DNA of 64,000 nucleotides. Origin: Selaginella moellendorffii (taxonomy: Eukaryota > Streptophyta > Lycopodiopsida > Selaginellales > Selaginellaceae). Below the pieces are notes generated by a model. The model saw only the letters and a program-made list of their open reading frames with translations, was not told the origin of the DNA and searched no databases. Positions 42,280 through 53,783 of the stretch are shown here, piece after piece. The stretch spans positions 442,690 through 506,689 of the forward strand of contig NW_003314342.1 in assembly GCF_000143415.4 (NCBI RefSeq), in the 5' to 3' direction. The translations under genes were made by a program, and so were the position numbers. Position 1 is the stretch's first letter, and each line of letters begins with the position of its first letter.

Positions 42280-43160
42280 TCAATCCCACCAATCTTTGAG
42301 CAAGAATATTGGCCAAACCAACCTTCTCAACATCAATCTCTAGGATTTAGATGATGGACTGATTCATGACATCACTAGAGTGCAAACATGCTTTAAACTT
42401 GCTCACATGGAATGTTGGATGAATATTTGAACTAACTAGCAAGGCCAAAGTTTATGCAAGATCATTCACATATTGTAAAATTATCTAAGGCCCACAATAT
42501 TGTAGAGGCAACTTAGCACTACCACCTCCTTTTATAGATTATTGTGCATCTGACAGCTTAAAGAAAACTTTGTCACCAACTTTGTACTCTTGATGATAAT
42601 GATGCTTATTAGTCAAGATTTTGTCTTAATCTTGAGCTTGCCTTATATTCAACTTTGCTAACTCAAATTTGTCTTGCATATCCTCTAGGAAATCACAAGT
42701 ATGAGGTACTTGAACCAAAGCCAAACTTAAACTCACAGGAGACTTAAGCTCATAGCTATGCATCGCCATAAATAGAGACATACCAATAGCTGATTAATAA
42801 GTGCTATTGTGAGCAAATTAAAGCAAAGGCAAGTATTTTTCCCATATTCTCTATCAAGTCAAGTTTCTCACAAAAGACTTTAACACATCTTCTAATATAT
42901 GATTCATGCACTTTATTTGCCCATTTAATTGTTGATGCTCACCACTACTCATGCTCAACTTAGTCTCTAGCTTCTGAAAGACTGTTTACTAAAACTTGGC
43001 GTGAATTTGGGATTTTGATCACTCACAATATCACCTGGCAAAATATAGAGATTGAATAACTAGTTTATAAATAATTCAGCAAGTTTAAAAGCTTTAATTG
43101 TTATCTTCATTAGGAAGAAGTGAGCCATCTTTGTCCTAGAGGTCAATGAGATATAGTGGT
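42280..43160 (-). pseudogene. Gypsy integrase C-terminal relic
   Basis: The minus strand gives, with stops, a gypsy integrase tail: DQNPKFTPSF (core domain), GQIKCMNHILEDVLKS (post-catalytic helix), ELAKLNIRQAQD, HQEYKVGDKVFFKLSDAQ, AKLPLQYCGP and HPTFHVSKFKACL. The rest of pol is missing to the right, where LTR-like repeats begin at about 43165. Confidence 0.75.
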
Positions 43161-43164
43161 TGGG

Positions 43165-43325
43165 CCTTTGAGCCTTAACTTAGTAGCAATATTGGCAAAT
43201 ATGGCTATGGATGGAAAGGGACTTTGTGGGGATCGAGAAAGGGATATTGAGGAAGGTTACTCCCCATGTTTGCAGGCATCCTAAAAATGCTAAAGAGGGG
43301 ATTTAGGTTGATCACTCATGGATAG
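43165..43325. repeat. 160-bp direct repeat, left copy
   Basis: Homologous to 44565-44735. Shared landmarks are GGCGGGC/GTTGGGCCTTTGA, TATGGCTATGGA/CATGGCCATGGA, AAAGGGACTT, GGGATATTG, CCCCATGT and a final ATCACTC(A/G)TGGAT(A/G)GATG. The two copies bracket a minisatellite-bearing LTR-like segment. Confidence 0.6.
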
Positions 43326-43329
43326 ATGT

Positions 43330-44262
43330 GTGAGATACAAATCCTTAAGCCCCAAAGTGGAGCCGAAAGGGTGCCACGTGGTAGTGGCCGATGCAAATGC
43401 CAAACAAGCGTAACATGTTTGGACTAAAAACTCTGACTTGAAAGGTCGAGAGCAGGAGTGGAACTCCCAATGAAATGCTCAAGGAACAAGCACAAAGCGA
43501 GCAATAAGTGAGTCTGAGATGGACTCGAGATGGAGTCCGAGATGGACCCAAGATGGAGTCTGAGATGGAGTCTGAGATGGTGTCCAAAATGGAGTCCGAG
43601 ATGGACCCGAGATGGAGTCCAAGATGGAGTCCGAGATGGAGTCCGAAATGGAGCCCGAGATGGACCCGAGATGGAGTCTGAGATGGACCGAGATGGTGTC
43701 TGAAATGGAGTCTGAGATGGACCCGAGATGGAGTCCGAGATGGACCGAGATGGAGTCCGAGATGGACCCAAGATGGAGTCCGAGATGGACCCGAGATGGA
43801 GTTCGAGATGGACCCGAGATAGAGTCCGAGATGGACCCGAGATAGAGTCCGAGATAGACTCAAGATGGAGTCTGAGATGGACCCGAGATGGAGTCCGAGA
43901 AGGACCTGAGATGGAGTCCAAAGTCGAGACCGAGACCGAGACTGAGACCGAGACCGAGATTGGGACCGAGACCGAGACTGAGGCCGAGACCGAGCTCAAG
44001 CCCGAGTCTAAGTCCGAGTCTGAGTCCGAGTTCGAGTCTGAGAGGGTGAAAGCCCAAAGTGTTCGTCTCCCAGACCCTAGGGGGTTTGGTGAGCTCCAAA
44101 AGTATAATAGGGGGAGGACTCCAGTGGAGCCAGTTTGTCCAGGAAAGGCTAGTTTGGCCCAGGAAGGCTGTACCCAAGTGTTGGGTGATGGGATAGCCAC
44201 TGGGAGGTCCAAGACTAGAGTGAATATGGACTATCAAGTGGGGTAGCTTGGTGAAGTGTTCA
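43330..44262 (+). repeat. LTR-like segment with GAGATGGAGTCC minisatellite
   Basis: The left flank (AAAGTGGAGCCGAAAGGG, GTGCCACGTGGTAGTGGCC) and right flank (GTGAAAGCCCAAAGTGTTCG, AAGTATAATAGGGGGAGG) match 61785-62500. The right flank also matches the reverse complement of the gypsy LTR near 58925-58975. Between them, 43512-43920 is an array of 12-15-bp units around GAGATGGAGTCC/GAGATGGACCC. It grades into hexamer GAGACC/GAGTCC units to about 44040. Confidence 0.7.
43512..44045 (+). repeat. Minisatellite array (GAGATGGAGTCC / CCGAGACCGAGA units)
   Basis: About 530 bp of imperfect 12-15-mers then 6-mers. Because unit lengths are multiples of three, it stays open in several frames and yields long repetitive peptides (Met-Glu-Ser/Asp-Pro-Arg-Trp) that are unlikely to be real proteins. 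Confidence 0.85.
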
Positions 44263-44564
44263 AGAGCCGACTCTAGTTCCCCCTGAAGATCGAATGGTCA
44301 ATGCTCCCAATCCAAGTGTGGGTGGCACTACCTACTTGGATACTTGATGTGGCTCAATGGAACCTCGCTCTAAGCCCATGGCTAGAGCACGTAAAGGCGA
44401 AAGGTGGGGAGAGTACCCACAGGGCTCGCGTAGGGCCATGGTGTTCTGAAATGTTGTTTCAAAGTCCCAAATTGGGGAAAGGAGGAGGAGCAGTCCTCTA
44501 ATGTAGTGACTAAGGATACGGTCACATGGTGAGGAAGTCTCAGAGGACAATAGGACTTAGTGGC

Positions 44565-44735
44565 CGGGCCTGCGGGCTTTGATCTAGTGGTAGTGTTGGC
44601 GAACATGGCCATGGACAGAAAAGGGACTTAGTAAGAATTGACAAAGGGATATTGGGGAAGGCTATTCCCCATGTCTGTGGGCATCCTAAGGATGTTAAGG
44701 AGTGGATCTAGGATGACCACTCGTGGATGGATGGC
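44565..44735. repeat. 160-bp direct repeat, right copy
   Basis: Second copy of 43165-43325, about 1.4 kb away in the same orientation and about 75-80% similar by eye. Confidence 0.6.
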
Positions 44736-44759
44736 CCAGTCTTAGAGAGACGGGACTGT

Positions 44760-45350
44760 GATGCAAGTGGTATTGGACCACCAGTGTGGCAAAGGTGAAT
44801 GGGCATGGCATTAGCATAACGGGTCGATATGTCAGTGGTACCTTTGGGTGTCGGCTATGGGACTGGACACGTGGAGCACTTGGACCAAGTGCAACAGTTG
44901 AGTGGCACAGATGCCATTCTTGGGGCTAGTAAGTTCCCAAGTCCAAAATAGGACTTATGGAGGTTGTGAATGAGATTCCTCCAAGTGGTCGAAGGTGTAG
45001 TTAAGTGACTAAAGTAGAATGGAAAATTTAGTCGCTTACAAGATGACCCAATTTTTGAAAAATGGGAATATGATGTAGATGGTGTTAAATGCCCATGGTG
45101 ACAAAGGTAAATAGCCATAGCTTTAGTGTAACAGATTGATATACTAGTGATGCTTTTGAGTGTTGGTCATGGGATTGTCCATATGGAGCACTTGGACCAA
45201 GTGCAAAGGATGAATGGCATATATGCCATTTTCAAGACTAACAAGTCCCCAAGTCTAAAATAGGACATATAAAGGTTGTAAGTGAGACTCCTCCAAGAGG
45301 TTGAAGATGTGGCTAAGTGACTAAAATGGAAAATTTAATCACTTATAATT
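44760..45350 (+). repeat. Tandem dimer, about 310-bp unit
   Basis: Unit 1 (about 44760-45050) and unit 2 (about 45070-45350) share GGCAAAGGT/GACAAAGGT, GGAGCACTTGGACCAAGTGC, AGTCC/AGTCTAAAATAGGAC and a final GGAAAATTTA(G/A)TC(G/A)CTTA. Probably an internally duplicated LTR or non-coding retroelement piece; no protein is encoded. Confidence 0.65.
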
Positions 45351-45599
45351 TAGTATTGGAGTTATTCCTTAGTCTGACTTTTATTGGTGGTCAAATATAT
45401 CACCATTTGTTTTGGTATAAAAAAGTCTTAAGAGTGGGCCTATCTTCAAGGAGTAGCATGTCAAAAGGACATGACTCTCCACTTTAGTTCATAAGTGAAC
45501 ATATTGGCAATGTGATGGATAGAAAGGGGCAAATTTGAGAACAACTTTGGGATATTGGGAACAGTACATGGTTTTTCCTTAGAGAGTTGAGGATGTGAT

Positions 45600-46365
45600 T
45601 GTACACCATAAATTTTTCCTTTCCAATTTGCTAGCTTACCTTGTCTATTCAACCACCACGACCTTGGCCTTTGCTAAGTTCCCTCGCCAAAGTTCCCGCC
45701 TATTGTACCAGCTCCTACTTAGTTCTACTTGGTTTTAGCAACTCACTGCACGAGCAATGGAGCGTTAACCATCCTGCCACAGATTCCTAAATCTCTCCCA
45801 ATCCCCCTCCTCGGGTTGGACTGGACTTAAGGTTCGGCTACATTCCCCGCAGGCATAAACAGCCAAACACACCAAGCCTCCAGGTTCCTAACATCTCTTA
45901 GTACAACAAGACTTAATTATGGGACCCTTTAAATCCCAAGCCTTGAGTGCAACACTTGCTTCGGGACACCGGGGGGAAACACCGTGGCCTAATAGCCCGG
46001 TATGAGTACCTCTACTCCCCCACTCCCATCTTGAAGGGAAGGCCCAAGCCCCTAGGAAGGGCGAGGACCAATGAGTTGCAAGGTACTCAAGTGGGGCACC
46101 ACTCCACATGAGTTGGGAGCACCGCAGTTGGTTTTCTTTCCGGGAGTGGGAGTTGCTCTTGAGCACTTCTTGGGATGGCCCTTTCAACACCACCCAAGTC
46201 CATGCTCACTCCCACCAAGGCCCCTCGGCCTCAGTCTCAACCTCAAGTCAGTTTGGAAGCACTATTGGAGAGCTGATTCTTAGACCTCACTATCCCTACT
46301 ATACTTTAGGAATCCTTTGCAGCCCCCCCCCCCCCGGGAGACACACACTTCACTTTGGGCTTTCA
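45600..46365 (-). repeat. 3' LTR of chromovirus, part 1 (left of MULE)
   Basis: Collinear with 58215-58968 over about 760 bp: CCACGACCTTGGCCTTTGC, CACCAAGCCTCCAGGTTC, AAGGCCCAAGCCCCTAGGAA, GGGAGTGGGAGTTGCTCTTG. A 14-base C run at about 46322-46335 sits where the other LTR has CCCCCCTC. It breaks at GGCTTTCA where the MULE begins. Confidence 0.88.
46358..46365. repeat. Target-site duplication of the MULE, left (GGCTTTCA)
   Basis: GGCTTTCA is repeated at 52615-52622. The intact LTR at about 58965-58975 has a single copy followed by CCCCTC, which shows the pre-insertion state. Confidence 0.85.
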
Positions 46366-46541
46366 TGAGCCCAAGTAGGTTTTGAGCTTATGAGTTCACG
46401 ACTTCTCAAACACAAGGAAAACATTGGTTCGTCCCGAACCAACATTTTTTCATTTTTCAAATTTTGATTTAATCTATATTTCCAAGTAAATTTGATCAGT
46501 AAAATACAAATATAAATATAGATCTGAACACCAAAAGTGAT

Positions 46542-49500
46542 CTAGAAACACTTCTCAAGCTTTGCAATTGTAAGGCTTGTTTGATGGATGTGATGGTCGA
46601 CCTTAGGATCTTGGTTTAATTCTTGCATAAAAATGTAATAGATGTGCTTGTAGGCTAAATATACCTTTCCCCTGTTCTCCCTCTGTGTAAAATCTGGACA
46701 AGTACAGGATGGATTTTCACAAATTCTGATAATGTAGCTCGTACCCTTTGACAACTCAGTCACAACAACAAACTCCTTAGCCACGGCACTAATGTAGTTT
46801 ATCCTTGTGATTGTGCATTTCAACGCCTTTGCCAGCTTGGACTTCTCTTGTGCACCTTTTGAAATGGAAGACCTATATTGTACAACCTTCCCATTTCTAG
46901 CTGGTCATGTATGCCGGTCTAGTGTTGACATTGGTGGCATAGCAGTATCAATAGCAACATTTGAGGAAGTGTTCAGCTTGAAATTAGCTCTTTCCAGACT
47001 TTCAATCTCTTCTTTTAAAAAATTGTAGCTTCGCTCAATTGGCCACTCCTCTGGCACAGAATCTGGCTTCGAGATAATTGAGCTGTGGATCCGGTTTGTA
47101 TGAGTAACATCAGTCCCACAATAGTAAATCCAACTTGACTGGCAGCCCTTTACCTCTAGATCTTGATAGCCCTAGAAACATGGTACTGCTAAAGAATTTG
47201 AACCTGAGTGCACAAATGCAAGATATTGACCTCGACTCCCAATCATTCTAGAGCAACGTGCATTACTCTTGGCACTGACTCTTTGAATTGTCCAGTTGAT
47301 ACGAGAAACTAGCTCACGAGCAATAATCTTCTCAACCTCTAGCACTAGATTTACTTGTGTAACAATTGGCACCTCCTCCACTCCATGTTCTTTAGTTCTT
47401 TTCCGGTGTCATGGAACAAAATGGTAGTTAAACTCTAGACGGTGAGAGCTAGAAGGAGTGATGTTAGGCTCATCAAACGTTTGGCGACGCTTCAAACAAG
47501 TTGTCCTTATATCCCCAAGTGGTTCATAACTTGATTCCATAAGAGTTCCAATAACAACTTCCCCCACCATCTTAGATATTGACCCTGTTGCTAGTGTTGT
47601 CCTTCTACCAACCCGCTCTCAAAGCTTGTCTAAGTTTGGACTTGTACCAGCAAACCTTGCTTTCTGTGTAGCCAAAGCTTTTGATGACTGCTCAAGAGAT
47701 CTAGTGAGGTTGGAGAGTGTAGCTTCATAAAGGGACACTTTTCCTTTCCCTGCTTTGGAAGCTCTCCAACTGTAATATTTTCTCTTAGAGAGATTAATTG
47801 TTGGTGTAAGTGTAATGTCATCAAGTGGTTGATCCTAGGGAAAATGCAACATTTGAATGTGACAAAAAAAGAAAATGAAAGAAAACTTACATGGAGAATA
47901 TAATGGCCCCACTAAAACATTCGAACTTCCCACCATGCAAGCCAACACTCCATTTGTGGAAGGTGTTCAATTAGCACTTTTTCTTCTTCATGCCACCATA
48001 TGCAAATCTCATTTGCTTTTGCCTCGTGCTCTTCTTTAGTTGGTGTATCCATTCATTCCTGACAAAGCTGCTTGAACTCGTGATGGAAGCTAGACTTGAT
48101 GCATTGGCAATGTTCATTAATGCTCTTTGCCCAATGAAACTCACAACTCTTCTCTCTATATTGTAATGGCCGACTTTTATCACCTCCGAATACTTGTCGT
48201 ACAGCCAACCAGTTAGCACCAACAGCATCTGCCATGAAACCACGGAAGTTGGGTTTTTTCCCAGTTTGCTGTTCAACAACCTCGGATATGCATATCCAAA
48301 AGACGGTTTGTGCTTGGAAATCTTGAATCTTGAATTTGGCTATATCAATAGTCAAATTGCACTGCAACCTATAGAAGGAATGATTATAATATAAATCGGT
48401 ATGGATCCTTAAAAAATGAATAACCACTTACTTGTGATCATAAACATGAGCTCCCATTGTTGACCAGCCTGAAACTCGTTCCATATGGTTGAAATGGATC
48501 CAAGAATTAGCCAAGTCCCCATCTCCATCTATATCCATTCGTTGTACAAGGTCCACATCAGAAGCAAGACTAAGGGTAGACATTTTAAAGATGAAAGGGT
48601 GTTGATTGTTCAAAGTCACTTGGCCAACGAATAAACTCCCATGAATAAATTCATAGGGACATTTTCTCTTTAACTCCAAAATCATATCCAATTCAGATTG
48701 AAGCTTTCCATCTCACCCTTCTTGCATCTAGTTCTTTATTCTGCTAAAAAAAAGAGTGTTTCTAGTGATAAAGTAGAGTTAAATATTAACTTATACCTGT
48801 TTAAATTTGTCATGGGTTCTATATTTTGAAGCAGGTCCTTCAAGTTGTTCTCCATGAACTCTTTTTTGCCATCAGCTTGTAGCAATGTGTCCACCACATA
48901 GTCCTTTAGTACAGACTATTGAACACACTTTGGAGTTGCGACACTTTTCTTCCTAGCCTCTATAGTAACAACAGCCTTCAAATTGTGAAAAGAATCACGA
49001 CGGATTCCTTCCTCTATTGCGTGTTGGTGGTATCCAACATGCATTGCTGCTTTGCCTAAACATCCATCCCATGGAAGAAAATAATACATTTTTGCATCGC
49101 AACATGCTTGACAAATAAGTGTTGCCCCACATTTGCAACATCTAAACCCTATAGCAACCTCATCATGCCTAGGGGGATTGATCACTGAGCCTTCAAAGAA
49201 ACACATATTCTTGTCATGATCAGAAATGCATTTCTCAGCGACACATGGAAACTATTCACCACAATGGACTATGGATACAGATCCGTTGAAATGGGAGAAG
49301 TGGGTTATTTTTACTCTGCACCAATTATGTGGATCAAAACGTGTTTCCATGCCCTTCTTCCTACTTGAGAAACTGGCTAGTGGAAATTCAAAGAATATAT
49401 TCCCATTATAGGAAGACAGAAGCTCCTCACCTCTCATGTACTGGAACTCCTTCAATTCCAACCGTAATGATCGAGATTGTTGAAATGCTTTATCCACCGC

Positions 49501-49830
49501 TTCAAAAACTGGTCCAGAAGGAACGCATCTACTTGTATGGGAAACTATGTCGGGAAGCTCATCTTCTTCACTTTTGTCACTGGAGAGAATAACAACTTCA
49601 TCCTTCACTCCTTGCACAGTTGGCTGTGAAACTAACGCACTCTCCTCTGCTCGCTTTGGAGATCCTGTAACTAGAATCTCCTGACCTATACATCTATCAA
49701 GATCCCATTGAATCCCATTCTCTCCCACACTACTATCGAGAAGAATGGATTTTTCTATCTGATTACCCTTATCCCGACATACATTCTCCAAATTAATTAA
49801 TCCAAGCACATACCTTGGTCCATGATATCG
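46542..49830 (-). pseudogene. MULE-superfamily transposase with SWIM finger (broken)
   Basis: Minus-strand fragments read in order. About 49810-49250 is an acidic N-terminal region. About 49206-48916 has CxxC pairs (CCKCGATLICQACC). About 48691-48428 includes VSGWSTMGAHVYDHK. About 48427-47971 includes IQDFQAQTVFWICISEV, PNFRGFMADAVGANWLAVRQ and REKSCEFHWAKSINEH, the first catalytic Asp and the C-H block of the MULE DDE fold. Finally 46823-46542 has CENPSCTCPDFTQRENRG...KHIYYI, a SWIM finger whose third Cys is replaced by Tyr. Intron-like gaps and in-frame stops are present. The same arrangement occurs in uncharacterised proteins of mosses and streptophyte algae as I recall them. It would cut and paste the element when intact. 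Confidence 0.72.
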
Positions 49831-49879
49831 AGCACCTTCGATATGTTGGCATGCTTTCTCTCGATGAAATCTAGATGCT

Positions 49880-52175
49880 GTATAGTCATGAAGTTATGGA
49901 AGCGGTTCAAACAAAGCTTATAGCACGTAAAGGTTAAGAGTTGCTTACTTGGTATCAAGTGCCTATGAATTTTTTGGTTGCGGTCTAGGCAAAGGTATCT
50001 TTTTCTTGCATGAACTTGTGTTTTCTACTCACAAGTTTTCCTTTTAGCCAATTGTCAAGGCGGAGCAAAACTCATATTTGAAGATTACGCAAGTGATGGA
50101 TGAGGTGCAAAAGAACCTTGAACTGCGACAAATTGAGCAGTGCATTTTGAACTCGAAGAAATCAAAGGTGAAGAAGCTACTTGTGATTGTAGACATTCGC
50201 CGCGATAAAGATTGGTTGGATTGCATTGCAAAGATATACTCTCATGGCAGTAAGTTAGCCCCTTTTATCTTTCTCATTCCACTTTGAAATCCTTGTCCTT
50301 GCAAGAAATGGTAAAACAGAATTACTGCAGGATCTTGGTCATTTGTCCGAGAAACAGCATCCCCCTGAAGCTCTGGCTCGTGAACTATAACATCACAAAA
50401 AGCAAACTCTCCTTCAACGAACAAACCTTTTGCTTAGAACTCCTCAACACTTGGCATCGTAACAACGATAAGAGGTTGGAGAGCAAACTTGAGAATGTGA
50501 TGAAGGAGAAGCTCTATGTCACTTAGAGTATTGCGGTTGCTGAGGAGCTACTTCAAGTATGGGATATGAAGTTCCTTACTAGTGCCCGCATTGGCATAAC
50601 ACTTCTAGAATATGTCTGAGCTTCCTTTCAAGAGCTTGGGGATGGATGGCTTCCTAATGGCAGCTCAAGCTTTATGGATTTCAAGAACCAGCCGGGCCAA
50701 CCATTTTTCTTGTGCCGCATGGCATATAGGTATATTGCAAGAAATTGACTTGTTTATTTAATCATGGCTCTTTTGTAGGTATTTAAATCATTGCCCAGGT
50801 GCTCCAGTGTACACAACAAATGTTTTTCTCAAGCTCTTAACTGGTGGGAAGAAACTTGGTATGTATGAGCTAGAGTTCTAGTGTTTCACTGTGCGGGAGC
50901 GAGAACTTTGTCCATGGTACTTGGAGTTATGGAGGCAAATGCCNNNNNNNNNNNNNNNNNNNNNNNNNNNNNNNNNNNNNNNNNNNNNNNNNNNNNNNNN
51001 NNNNNNNNNNNNNNNNNNNNNNNNNNNNNNNNNNNNNNNNNNNCAGCAGTTGCTCATTCCCCAGATCCTATTGCCATTGCTTGTCCAGCCCCAACTGCTC
51101 AAAATGTATGAAGGCAGCTCCATAATAAGGACATCCAAGAGAGTAAGAACTTGATTTCCAATGACTTTGCTTATTGTAATTTGGTTGTAAATGTCAGAGA
51201 AACCAACTAGCACTCTATACGTTGACATATAAATGCATTCTTTCCATCCCTCCCCACTGCTACAGAGGATGACCTCCAAGAGTTATCTTTATCGGCTTCA
51301 CATAAACAGGTATGAAAAAAACATGTATTAACTTTAATATTTCCCAGTTTTGAACACTATTCAGGTTTGCCCTCTTTCTCCTACAGGAAGTGTTGGCAAT
51401 TTGGAAATAATTATTTGGGACTACTTTCAGCTTTCCAACAATGTGAGTCAAGAGTCTTTTATGTTCCATCAATGGATGTGAGGATTGGGAATGAACAATA
51501 CTTTCGGCATCGACCTTGCATTCTTCAACTTGCCTAATAGGTTACCACCTTTACAAGGTGACACTCCATCTTGAAACATCCTTCGATCGGACCATATTTC
51601 TCAAGCGGTGGATGTGGCATCCAAGGTGTTGTGATATGAGGGCATTATGCTAGTCATTCTTCCCTATTCTTTATTTTGGGGAGGTCTTCTTGCAACAATG
51701 GCAGAGAATGATGACTCTTGATTGGTTGAGTTTGTATTAGGCTATCTACTCTCAAATATCCTAGTCGAAACAAAAGGAGCAAGTGGCCGAATCCAAAGGT
51801 TTGCATTTCCTTATTTTTCATATCTTAAATTGATTTCCTCTTTTCATTGTAGGTTTTAGCATGGAACTACCATGATCTCTACCACTACTCTTGCTGTCAC
51901 AGTATTACACGAGCTGATGAGTGGCATTGCCAAGATATGATAGCTCAACAGATATCATCTCGAATGTTATTAGAGTTCCCTAGCTATCGACACCATTCAC
52001 CAAAGGCCATGCAAATCCTCCTAGAGTTGTTTTGTCCTCCTAAGGGGATTGTGCTTAATGCTACAATAGGTTTTGGTTCGATGGTGCTAGTGGCTAAAGA
52101 GATTGGGTGTGCAGTTTTTGCACTAGAGAAGGAGAGTGCATTTGAAGGTGTTCTTAGGACATTTCATTACAGATG
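49880..52175 (+). pseudogene. MULE-borne second gene with DNA-methyltransferase-like C terminus (broken)
   Basis: Plus-strand exons with GT/AG-like borders. About 49878-49941 (MLYSHEVMEAVQTKLIARK) joins across an intron to about 50053-50250 (PIVKAEQNSYLKITQVMDEV, then KKLLVIVDIRRDKDW). More blocks follow at 50310-50720 (broken), about 50780-50860 (CPGAPVYTTNVFLKLLTGGK) and, past the N gap, 51850-52175. The last block has HHSPKAMQILLELFCPPK followed by GIVLNATIGFGSMVLVAKEI and FALEKE. That is the layout of N4/N6 amino-DNA methyltransferases: an H-x-x-K-P helix, then SAM motif I VLDxxxGxG and an acidic residue about 20 later. The Asp and one Gly of motif I are changed and no clear DPPY motif was found. 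In-frame stops are present. Confidence 0.55.
50944..51043. other. Assembly gap (100 N)
   Basis: Exactly 100 Ns, the usual placeholder for a gap of unknown size. It falls within the second MULE gene, so that gene's middle and the element length are undetermined. Confidence 0.99.
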
Positions 52176-52622
52176 ATAATAAAGTATAAATTTCTCCTTA
52201 TAGTAAGTCCATCATGGTTGTGTATATTAGGTGGATCGATGATGTGGGCTATAATTTGCCATGTTATGCAGAAGCAATAGCACAAGCTCATATACAACAA
52301 GAGCCCACAGTTAGAGAGCATAATACTATACAAACTCCTCCTTTTGTGGATGTGAATGGAGAGGAAGACTAAGTTTAGTTTTTTTTTTAATTGAATTTTT
52401 TAGTGGTAATATAGAGTTTCTTCTTTGACTTATGATATTTATTTTCTTATTAGACTTATATTATTTAGCTTTCTCTTTGACTGAAAATATATCTTAAGTT
52501 TTGAATAGAATTGTTGGTTTGTCCCAAACCAATCATTTAAACATCAACTTTTGTATTTGGTGGACTATATTGACTTTCATTGACTTGAGCTCAGCTCAAA
52601 AACTACCCAGTCCCGGCTTTCA

Positions 52623-52985
52623 CCCCTCGACTTGTATTAATACTCGGACTCGGTCTCGAACTCAATCTCAGACTTGATCTCGGACCCAACCTCGGACTCG
52701 ATATCGGATTCGACCTCAAACCTGATCTCAGACTCGACCTCGGACTTGACCTCGGACTCGGTCTCAGACTAGATCTTGGATTTTGGACTCTGTCTTGAAC
52801 TCGGTCTCGAACTCGGTCTCAAAGTTGGCCTCGGACTCGATCCTGGACATTGTCTTGAACTCAATCTTAGAGTCGGTCTTGGACTCGATCTCAGACTTGG
52901 TCCCATCTGATGAACTTTTTATCATTTCGGTCATACTTTCGGGGATCCTTTAGCCTACAACACTTCGGGGAGTTGGTTCCTTACG
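52623..52985 (-). repeat. 3' LTR of chromovirus, part 2 (right of MULE)
   Basis: Matches 58975-59310 from CCCCTCGAC through the CTCGGACTCG array to TTTATCATTTC and GGAGTTGGTTCCTTAC. The last base is G where the other LTR has A. Positions about 52640-52905 are the array. Confidence 0.88.
52640..52905 (-). repeat. LTR-internal CTCGGACTCGATCT array
   Basis: Imperfect 12-mers alternating TCGGACTCG and ATCTCGGAC, the reverse complement of the GAGTCCGAGAT-type units at 43.5-44.0 kb. It is shared with the partner LTR (58990-59225). Confidence 0.85.
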
Positions 52986-53299
52986 ACTCCACCACCCATA
53001 GAAGAAGTTCGATGCCCACATCAAACATCTCTTTTTTAATCCTACAACTTGTTGACCATGTCTCCGGGGGCATCCCCCCACTTAGCAGTGTGCCTAAATT
53101 AGCCTCCCTGGCCAAGAGCCCATGACAACGAAATATAGGTGTCCCTATACCCCTCCCCTCACCACGCCTTAGTATGGGATTGGGACTTGAACTTTATTAG
53201 GGGGTTAGGACTTGAACCCAACCTCTGTAGAATACATCTACGGATTCGACATCCCTATGAGGAGTCGGGTGTAATTCCCTACATTTGGTCGACCTAACT

Positions 53300-53783
53300 A
53301 ACCCATACTAATTAGTTTACCTTTGGTGCGCCTTTGGGTCCCAACATATGCCATTGCTCAACTTCACAAATTGATACTTTAATTGAACTTTGCATAAGTA
53401 CATAAAGTTCTGCCTTGCAGAAATTCCTCCACTAAATTTCGCACGTTCGCTAGGTTCTTCTCCGGTTCCTATGTTGCTTCGCAGTGTGGAAATTCTTTCC
53501 ACTTCACATGGAACTTTCTCACTTCGCATCCTTGTTACGTGCTCTTGCACGCATTAAGGATGGCCTTGACTTCGTATTCCTCTTCCTCTTGGATAACCTC
53601 AGGTAAAGGTCTCACTTGGTCCTTGCGAAGCAGATCCTCAAAGTATGGCTTGAGTAAGTTCACATGGAACACTAGGTGCATCTTTTCCATCTCTCGAGGA
53701 AGTCGGAGGCAGTAAGCCACTTTACTAATTTGTGCCTTAATCTCATAATGCCCCACGAACCTACTTAAGGAACTCAAGATCAC
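53300..53783 (-). pseudogene. Chromovirus integrase tail and chromodomain
   Basis: Minus strand: SKVAYCLRLPREMEKMHLVF, FHVNLLKPYF, then EEEYEVKAILNA and, after a frame break, KFHVKWKEFPHCEAT with a stop in place of the chromodomain Trp, then EPEKNLANVRNLVEEF. Chromodomains guide integration to modified histones. Confidence 0.85.

Larger units (their letters stand above)
46366..52614. mobile_element. MULE-like DNA transposon with two divergent genes
   Basis: Inserted in the gypsy LTR with an 8-bp (possibly 9-bp) duplication. The ends form imperfect terminal inverted repeats: the left AGTAGGTTTTGAGCT pairs with the inverted right end GGTAGTTTTTGAGCT. Each end also has a subterminal palindrome (TTGGTTCGTCCCGAACCAA at about 46424-46442 and TTGGTTTGTCCCAAACCAA at about 52515-52533). 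A MULE/SWIM transposase runs on minus from the middle and a second gene on plus. Both are broken by stops. True length is unknown because 100 Ns lie at 50944-51043. Confidence 0.82.

Noticed and set aside
43424-44246. Long Ser/Pro-Arg-Trp repeat proteins on both strands
   Set aside because: Products of the 3n-length minisatellite, open in several frames, within an LTR.
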